A stretch of DNA of 30,234 nucleotides from CAYRUZ01 sp964427895 (GTDB lineage Bacteria; Patescibacteriota; Gracilibacteria; Peribacterales; Peribacteraceae), in the NCBI GenBank assembly GCA_964427895.1, contig CAYRUZ010000012.1, forward strand, positions 1-30,234. The letters run 5' to 3'. The notes below the pieces were generated by a model. The model was given only the letters and a program-made list of their open reading frames with translations, did no database searches and was not told where the DNA came from. Below, in pieces: positions 22,197 through 27,764 of the stretch; the first letter of the stretch is position 1; each line of letters starts with the position of its first letter. The position numbers were made by a program, and so were the translations under genes.

Positions 22197-23591
22197 ATGA
22201 AACTGATCTGCCACGGCGCCGCCCGTGAAGTCACCGGGACCTGCCACGAACTCCACGTGAATGGCAAACGCGTCCTCCTGGACTGCGGACTCTTCCAAGG
22301 CGTGCGCAGCGAGGCCGCCAAGAAGAACGCGGAATTCTCCTTCCGCGTCACGGACATCGACGCCGTGGTGCTCAGCCACGCGCACATGGACCACGTGGGG
22401 CGCATTCCGCTCCTCTGGAAGAAGGGCTACCGCGGCCCCGTCTTCTGCACGTACGCCACGAAGGATCTGGCAGAGGTGATGCTCAAGGACGGCGGCTACA
22501 TCCAGGAACAGGACGAGGAGTACTTCTGCAAGTACCTCAAGGATTCGATGATCCCGTGCGAGGGCCCGCTCTACACGCAGGCGGACGCCGCCGCATGCAT
22601 GACGCTCTTCCGCGGGTGCAACTACGGCGAGTGGTTCGAGCCGGTCCCGGGACTCCGCATCCAGTTCTTCGACGCCGGCCACATCATCGGCGCCGCGCAG
22701 CTGCTGATGGAAGTCACGGAGAACGGCGTCAAGCGCTCGATCGGCTTCAGCGCCGACCTTGGCCGCTCCACGCTGCCGATCATCCGCGACCCGCTTCCGA
22801 TGCCGCCGGTCGATACCCTCATCTGCGAGTCGACCTACGGCGACCGCCGTCACGGCGATCCGGAGCAGGGGAAGAAGGTGCTCGAGGAGGTGATCCTGCG
22901 CACGGCCAAGCGCGGCGGAAAGATCATCATCCCGGCCTTCTCCCTGGAGCGCACGCAGGAGATCGTCTACGACCTGCACGTGCTGTGGGACCAGCGCCGC
23001 ATCCCCGCGATCCCCATCGTCATCGATTCCCCGCTCGCGAGCGCCGTCACGGACGTCTTCATGAAGCATCCCGAGTGCTACGACCGCGACATGTTCGAGC
23101 AGTTCCTCAGTCGCCAGCACAACCCGTTTCAATTCTCGCTCATCCGCTACACGAAGACCGCGGAGGAGAGCAAGGAACTCAACGGCACGCCCGGGCCCAT
23201 GATCATCATGGCGGCCTCCGGCATGTGCGAGGCCGGGCGCATCCGCCACCACCTGAAAAACCAGATCGAGGACGCGCGCAACACCGTGCTCGCCGTCGGC
23301 TACATGGCGGAGAACACGCTCGGGCGGCGCATCATCGACCCGTCCGTCACCGCGGTGAAGATCTTCGATCGCCAGTACCAGAAGAAGGCCGAGGTCGTGC
23401 AGATCGACGTCTACTCCGGACACGCCGACATGGACGACCTGGACGCCTACGTGCAGGCCGTGAGCGGTCTCAAGAAGGTGGTCCTCGTCCACGGCGAACC
23501 CGAGCAGATGGAGCCCTTCGCCAAGCGCATCACGAAAGCGACCGGCGCCGAGGTGCTGATGCCCGAGCGGGAGCAGGAGGTCATCCTCTGA
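22197..23591 (+). CDS. Beta-CASP metallo-beta-lactamase-fold RNA nuclease (464 aa)
   Basis: A zinc-dependent nuclease of the CPSF73/RNase J superfamily (COG1236-like), expected to process or degrade RNA in the cytoplasm. The metal site is complete: HAHMDH (61-66), the D/H pair in DAGHIIGA (D159, H162) and D216 in STYGDR. The beta-CASP region carries IIMAASGMCEAGRIRHHL (from about 336), SGHAD (H409) and LVHGEPEQ (H432). Length is typical and no KH domain is fused, so it is closer to the bacterial short form than to the archaeal KH-CPSF. It probably starts a new transcript (TATAGT at 22183-22188, almost no leader). The next gene begins 2 nt after the stop, which implies co-translation. Confidence 0.92.
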   Translation: MKLICHGAAREVTGTCHELHVNGKRVLLDCGLFQGVRSEAAKKNAEFSFRVTDIDAVVLSHAHMDHVGRIPLLWKKGYRGPVFCTYATKDLAEVMLKDGGYIQEQDEEYFCKYLKDSMIPCEGPLYTQADAAACMTLFRGCNYGEWFEPVPGLRIQFFDAGHIIGAAQLLMEVTENGVKRSIGFSADLGRSTLPIIRDPLPMPPVDTLICESTYGDRRHGDPEQGKKVLEEVILRTAKRGGKIIIPAFSLERTQEIVYDLHVLWDQRRIPAIPIVIDSPLASAVTDVFMKHPECYDRDMFEQFLSRQHNPFQFSLIRYTKTAEESKELNGTPGPMIIMAASGMCEAGRIRHHLKNQIEDARNTVLAVGYMAENTLGRRIIDPSVTAVKIFDRQYQKKAEVVQIDVYSGHADMDDLDAYVQAVSGLKKVVLVHGEPEQMEPFAKRITKATGAEVLMPEREQEVIL

Positions 23592-23593
23592 GC

Positions 23594-24199
23594 ATGGAGC
23601 AAGACGTCCACGACTTCGGCGACGGTCTCGTCTTCGAGCATTCGGGTTGCCTCGTCCGTCTTCCCGTGGAGGTGCTCACGGTCATCGAAAACGAGTTCCT
23701 GCCCCGTGACTTCGGCGGGGATCTCTACCAGTACTTGAGCGTCCTCATCACCCTCCATGCCGAACTTGCGGAGGGAGAGCCCTCGTTCGAGACCCTGCGG
23801 CTTCTGCGCCAGCACAGGGCCTTCCTCCTGGCGAGCCATGGACAGGCTTCGCTGAACCGATTGGAGCTGTCTCTGGGTATCAGGGGCGACGACCTGCGGC
23901 ATGAATGCTTCCGGCGCGCGCTCTCGGGCGTGACGCTCGGGAGCGTGACCGCGGCCTCCGAGTACATGAGCGCGTATCTCTCCACGAGCGCCATGGATGC
24001 AAAGCGCGATCTGGAGGTGCGGAGCGGCATCCGCTGCTGGACGCTCCGTTGGCGCGAAAGCGTGGAGAGAATGCATTGCATTCCCGACAGAATCGATCCG
24101 AACGCGGTAGGCGAAGCGGCTCCGCCGCACGATAAGAAGCAGCCCTGGTGGAAGCGATTGTTCGGGGAAAGCAGCGATTGGTTGCAGGGGGCTTCCTGA
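23594..24199 (+). CDS. Hypothetical protein (201 aa)
   Basis: Not recognised. It begins MEQDVHDFGDGLVFEHSGCLVRLP with beta-like character, then a helical middle (LYQYLSVLITLHAELAEGE, FETLRLLRQHRAFLLASHGQ). A charged segment leads to a C-terminal tail DKKQPWWKRLFGESSDWLQG, whose Trp/Phe/Lys pattern could associate with a membrane surface. No signal peptide is present. It starts 2 nt after the nuclease stop with no ribosome site of its own, so it is almost certainly translated from the same mRNA. The longer open frame reaching back to 22556 is a shadow of the nuclease gene. Confidence 0.75.
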   Translation: MEQDVHDFGDGLVFEHSGCLVRLPVEVLTVIENEFLPRDFGGDLYQYLSVLITLHAELAEGEPSFETLRLLRQHRAFLLASHGQASLNRLELSLGIRGDDLRHECFRRALSGVTLGSVTAASEYMSAYLSTSAMDAKRDLEVRSGIRCWTLRWRESVERMHCIPDRIDPNAVGEAAPPHDKKQPWWKRLFGESSDWLQGAS

Positions 24200-24241
24200 G
24201 CGTTCTTCTTAGAGAGCCCTCCCACAGCGGTTTTCAGAAAA

Positions 24242-24270
24242 TGGAAAAATACGTTGATTTGTGTTATAAT
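24242..24270 (+). promoter_or_regulatory. Sigma70-type promoter for the 24289 gene
   Basis: TGGAAA at 24242-24247 and a perfect TATAAT at 24265-24270 are spaced by 17 bp in an AT-rich island between GC-rich genes. This is the same -35 hexamer and spacing as in front of the giant gene. Predicted initiation near 24277 gives a leader of about 12 nt with the CCCTCTTTC tract just before ATG. Confidence 0.6.
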
Positions 24271-24288
24271 AAACTATTACCCTCTTTC

Positions 24289-25179
24289 ATGATGCCCCTC
24301 GACAAGCACGTCGGCCCCGATGGTCAGCCTTCCCGCGACGGCATGACCGGCGGGTCGGAATCGATCCGACGCCTCGCGAATCGTACGACGAGCCTCTTCG
24401 AGCGATTGCAAATCCTCCAAGAACTCACGCCGGAAGATCTCCGCGCGGTGCAGCAGAAGATGGTCGAGTACTTCGCCAAAAACAGCGCCCGCCTCGATCC
24501 CTTGCGCGAACCCGGAGAGTCCGAAGACCGGTATCGCGCGCTTCTCGTGCGTTTCCTCCGGGAGATCAGCGCGGAACCCTTCAGCGGTCTGCTCGCGCGC
24601 GAGGCGGTTCGCCTCCGTGTCAGCCTCTTCCCGAGCACGGCGCACGTCGTCGAAGGACAGGAGGACGGCGGCATCCATCCCATCGTGGGCGATACCTGGA
24701 GCGTCGAACGCCCCGCCCCCGATCGATTCCGCTTCGCGTCCATGGGGCCGGCCGTTCCCAAGGGGGCGGCCGAAGCGCAGGCGTCAGAGGATTTGCCCGC
24801 ACTGACGGATCTGTTCTCGAAGTATGCCTCCAAGCTTTCCCAGGTAGGCGCCGATCCCGCGAAGTTTCGCCAGATCTTGGCGGAGGCCATGGACCGTTTC
24901 CCGGAGGTTCGCGCCTTACGCATCCCCGCCGATGCCGTCTCCGCGCGGGAAAAGGAAGCCATCAATCCGGACGCGCCGTATTATCACGAATTTCCGAAAG
25001 GCGCCCTCATCGCCAAATCCGTCTCGGTCGAGGGCGTTCCCGGGTACTGGGTCGAGTACTACTCCGAGGCGCAGCTCAAAAAGATGGAACCGCCCAAGAT
25101 GCCCGCGCCCATGCCCGTCGTAAAGAAGCAGGAAGGATTTCTCGCGAGCATCCGGTCGCTGCTCGGCGGCGGAAAGTAA
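24289..25179 (+). CDS. Hypothetical protein (296 aa)
   Basis: No family recognised. An N-terminal flexible segment (MMPLDKHVGPDGQPSRDG) is followed by long helices (ESIRRLANRTTSLFERLQIL, LTPEDLRAVQQKMVEYFAKN, RALLVRFLREISAEPFSGLL). A beta-containing middle follows (HPIVGDTWSVERPAPDRFRF), then another helical pair (LTDLFSKYASKLSQVGADPA) and a C-terminal domain with AYYHEF-like and YWVEYYSEAQLKK stretches, ending QEGFLASIRSLLGGGK. No membrane helix is present. The start is ATG 24289 (or the adjacent in-frame ATG 24292), as the promoter's TATAAT lies at 24265-24270, inside the longer open frame. It converges on the 25188 minus-strand gene with 8 bp between stops and no visible terminator. Confidence 0.75.
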   Translation: MMPLDKHVGPDGQPSRDGMTGGSESIRRLANRTTSLFERLQILQELTPEDLRAVQQKMVEYFAKNSARLDPLREPGESEDRYRALLVRFLREISAEPFSGLLAREAVRLRVSLFPSTAHVVEGQEDGGIHPIVGDTWSVERPAPDRFRFASMGPAVPKGAAEAQASEDLPALTDLFSKYASKLSQVGADPAKFRQILAEAMDRFPEVRALRIPADAVSAREKEAINPDAPYYHEFPKGALIAKSVSVEGVPGYWVEYYSEAQLKKMEPPKMPAPMPVVKKQEGFLASIRSLLGGGK

Positions 25180-25187
25180 GGGCCGGT

Positions 25188-25391
25188 TCAGGCATTTTCC
25201 TCCTCCTTGCGGCGTAGCGGGAGGATCAAGTCGGCGTCATCGGTAGCCGTTTGCAGAAGCCGGCGTGCCGCGCGCGAAACGCGGGGATCCTTCAATTGGT
25301 AGAAGGCGAGCCCTCTTCCCGTGATTTTCCTCTGCGCCTCGTCGCCGTTCTCGGGCAGGTCATCGGGGTGATAGAGCTGGAGATGGGGCAT
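25188..25391 (-). CDS. Small hypothetical protein (67 aa)
   Basis: A short, charged, soluble protein with no recognised family: MPHLQLYHPDDLPENGDEAQ, then KITGRGLAFYQLKDPRVSRA and a basic/acidic tail ending RKEEENA. ATG 25391 is chosen because the in-frame codons before it (to 25448) give a low-complexity Ser/Cys/Pro sequence. It lies about 93 bp downstream of the LysRS-HD gene on the same strand and could share its transcript. No clear promoter or terminator is visible in that spacer. Confidence 0.55.
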   Translation of the reverse strand: MPHLQLYHPDDLPENGDEAQRKITGRGLAFYQLKDPRVSRAARRLLQTATDDADLILPLRRKEEENA

Positions 25392-25484
25392 AGGGGCCGC
25401 ACATGGTGAAGACGGATCGGATCCGGCGCAAGATCGCGAATCATGCAATCCGAATCAGCCCTGATCGAAGCCAAAAAATCGATC

Positions 25485-27629
25485 TCAGAGGCCCAAATCC
25501 GCGGCGATCGCCTTCATGGCCTCGAGCGTCAGCCCGATCATCTCATCTAAAGGCACCGCGAGCAGTTCCTCGCAGGATTGAATCTGCTTCCGGTCCACTT
25601 GGGCGGCGAATCCTTTGTCCTTGAGCTTCTTTTTCACGGAACTCACCTCGACGTCGCCGATCTTCTTGCTCGGGCGCACGAGCGTCACCGCGATGATGAA
25701 GCCCGTGAGCTCGTCGACGCAGTAGAGGGCCTTCCGGAGTTGGGTATTGAGCGGATAGTCGGCTCCGTACATGGCGGCGTAATGCGCGCGGATGTCGCCG
25801 AGGAGTTCCTGCGGCGCTTTGATCTCCGCGAGCATCTGTTCCAATGTGGTACCACAGTGTTTTTCCGCATCCTTCTGGAGATGATCCCAATCGAGGTCAT
25901 GGAGCATGCCCGCGACCTTCCATGTGGCGGGATCGCCGCCGAATTTCTTCGCAAGCGCCTCCATGGCCGCGCCGGTGGCGAGCAAGTGGGCCCGGGTTTG
26001 GTCCGCATGCTTCTCGATGAGGCCGTGGGCGGCGGGGAGAAGATGTCCGTATTCCAAATGTTGTGCCGGAAGTGAGAGCGTCGAAGACGTAGGAGATGTT
26101 GAGGACGCAATGGACGCAGAGGAAGATGTCTTCTTTTGCGTCTCGTGCGTCTTCTCCGTCCTTTGCGTCTCACCCAGCGGCTTCATCAACGGAAACAGCA
26201 CCACGTCCCTCAAATTGGTCTGTTGCGTCAGAAGCGCCACGATGCGGTCGATACCCATGCCCCAGCCCGAACACGGCGGACAGCCGTACTCCAGGGCTGT
26301 CACGAAGTCGTCATCCTTCTTGTGTGCATCGGCGTCGCCACCGGCGTGCGCCTTGGCCTGATCGTCGAACCTCTGGGCCTGATCGACGGGGTCGATGAGC
26401 TCGCTGTAGGCGTTCACGATCTCCCATCCGCCTACCACGAGCTGGAAGCGATCCGTGATCCCCGGATTGTCATCATTTCGGCGAGCCAAAGGGCTCAACT
26501 CGATTGGGTGCTGGATGATAAACGTCGGTTGAATGAGGCTCGGACGGCTGACTTTCTTGTACAGCTGGTCAATAAGGTTGCCTCGGCCGAGTTTGGACAC
26601 ATCCAGGTCCAATGTGATCGACTTCGATTTCATGGCTTCCCTCAGGGCTCCCGCGGTTTTGTGCTCCTCAATATCCACCCCGCAAGCGCCTTTGATTGCA
26701 TCTCGAATCGTGAGCCGCGGCCACGGTGGAGCAAAGTCGACTTCCACCAGGTTTCCGTCGCGGTCGGGGATCTTCACTTTCGTCGTGCCGAGGATCTCCT
26801 TCACGAGCGTACCGAGCATCTCCTCGGTGAACTTCATGTTCTCGACGTAGTCCCAGTACGCGGCGTAGTGCTCGACCATCGTGAAGTCCTGGAGGTGGCT
26901 CGGATCGAGACCTTCGTTGCGGAACACTCTCGCCACTTCAAACACGCGATCAAATCCACCGACGAGACATTCCTTGAGGAACGTCTCCGGAGCAATGCGC
27001 AGGTACACGTCCAGATCGTACGCGGCGTGGTGCGTCACAAACGGTGTAGCCAGCGCGCCGGACGCGGCGTTGGTGAGCACCGGTGTCTCGATCTCGATGA
27101 AGCCTTTTTTCCAGTAGAACTCGCGGAGTTTGCGCACGAAGAGACTGCGCAACTCGAAGCGCTCGAACGTCTCGCGGTTGCTCTGTAGATCCAGATAGCG
27201 CTGACGCCAGGCCGTCTCCTGATCGGCAATCCCCGCCCACTTTTCCGGTGGCTGCCGAAGCGCCTTGCTGAGCATCGACCAGCTCTTGAGGAGCACGGTC
27301 GGTTCGCCGGTTTTGGTGGTGAAACGTTCGCCGGTGATACCGATGAAGTCGCCCAAGTCGACGGTCTTAATCAGCTCCTTCACCTTCTCTTTTCCCAGAT
27401 CGTCTTCCCGAAAGAGCACCTGCATCCGTCCCGTGTGATCCTGGAGCGTTAAGAAGTTCATCTTGCCCATATCGCGCAGAAGCACGAGCTTTCCGGCGAC
27501 CGAGAGTGCCGTGCCGTTTTCGGTCTTTGCGGCATCTGCTAGCGCATGGCTGCGGTCGAATTTGGCCGCGTACGGCAGTGTTCCGCGAGCGCGTAAATCG
27601 TTGGCTTTCTGCAATCGGATGGGGTCCAT
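25485..27629 (-). CDS. lysS: Lysyl-tRNA synthetase (class II) fused to an HD-domain phosphohydrolase (714 aa)
   Basis: Residues 1 to about 485 are a full class II LysRS, which charges tRNA-Lys. It has an OB-fold anticodon domain (GKMNFLTLQDHTGRMQVLF), motif 1 (FIEIETPVLT), THHAAYDLDVYLRIAPE, motif 2 (VFRNEGLDPSHLQDFTMVEH), WEIVNAYSELIDPVDQAQRF and motif 3 (GWGMGIDRIVALLTQQ). The normal enzyme end LFPLMKP is present. About 35 residues of low-complexity linker follow (Thr/Ser-rich, from a repeat). Residues about 520-714 form an HD hydrolase with the H...HD...D pattern (AHLLATG, MLHDLDWD, YCVDELTG), predicted to cleave a phosphate ester. The start ATG 27629 matches the usual synthetase N-terminus; ATG 27641 and 27695 are alternatives. 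A -10-like TATGCT ends 7 nt upstream, suggesting a leaderless mRNA. Confidence 0.9.
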   Translation of the reverse strand: MDPIRLQKANDLRARGTLPYAAKFDRSHALADAAKTENGTALSVAGKLVLLRDMGKMNFLTLQDHTGRMQVLFREDDLGKEKVKELIKTVDLGDFIGITGERFTTKTGEPTVLLKSWSMLSKALRQPPEKWAGIADQETAWRQRYLDLQSNRETFERFELRSLFVRKLREFYWKKGFIEIETPVLTNAASGALATPFVTHHAAYDLDVYLRIAPETFLKECLVGGFDRVFEVARVFRNEGLDPSHLQDFTMVEHYAAYWDYVENMKFTEEMLGTLVKEILGTTKVKIPDRDGNLVEVDFAPPWPRLTIRDAIKGACGVDIEEHKTAGALREAMKSKSITLDLDVSKLGRGNLIDQLYKKVSRPSLIQPTFIIQHPIELSPLARRNDDNPGITDRFQLVVGGWEIVNAYSELIDPVDQAQRFDDQAKAHAGGDADAHKKDDDFVTALEYGCPPCSGWGMGIDRIVALLTQQTNLRDVVLFPLMKPLGETQRTEKTHETQKKTSSSASIASSTSPTSSTLSLPAQHLEYGHLLPAAHGLIEKHADQTRAHLLATGAAMEALAKKFGGDPATWKVAGMLHDLDWDHLQKDAEKHCGTTLEQMLAEIKAPQELLGDIRAHYAAMYGADYPLNTQLRKALYCVDELTGFIIAVTLVRPSKKIGDVEVSSVKKKLKDKGFAAQVDRKQIQSCEELLAVPLDEMIGLTLEAMKAIAADLGL
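26069..26180. repeat. Palindromic GACGCA-rich element forming the LysRS-HD linker
   Basis: The linker DNA is made of repeated GACGCA/TGCGTC units. Its core is a near-perfect inverted repeat, GACGCAGAGGAAGA (26113-26126) against TCTTCTTTTGCGTC (26129-26142), with two G-U-type positions and a 2-nt centre. Read in frame on the minus strand it gives a Thr/Ser/Lys-rich stretch. It lies exactly between the end of the synthetase domain and the HD domain. Confidence 0.65.
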
Positions 27630-27636
27630 GGACCGG

Positions 27637-27664
27637 AGCATACTGCCACGGCGTCTCTGGCCAA
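27637..27664 (-). promoter_or_regulatory. Candidate leaderless promoter of the LysRS-HD gene
   Basis: Read on the minus strand: TTGGCC (27664-27659), a 16-bp spacer, then TATGCT (27642-27637), ending 7 nt before ATG 27629. Initiation would fall at the start codon. Both hexamers are imperfect, so this is tentative. Confidence 0.35.
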
Positions 27665-27749
27665 AATCATCGACTTTGGCGATGAAAGATCGCAAGGGCC
27701 AATTTCACCGAAAACATGGCTTTTAACACTTCCTAGAGCCTTTCGTTTC

Positions 27750-27758
27750 TGCTATACT
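27750..27758 (+). promoter_or_regulatory. Extended -10 promoter, candidate leaderless start
   Basis: TGCTATACT gives an extended -10 (TGn plus TATACT at 27753-27758). Six bases separate it from ATG 27765, so the expected transcription start coincides with the start codon. The -35 region (TTCCTA, 17 bp upstream) is weak, which is common with extended -10 promoters. Confidence 0.5.
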
Positions 27759-27764
27759 TCTCTG

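Noticed and set aside
20393..22405. Minus-strand open frame of 670 codons opposite the ABC permease
   Set aside because: Overlaps three well-supported plus-strand genes. The translation is His/Asp/Arg/Glu-rich and has no fold-like pattern.
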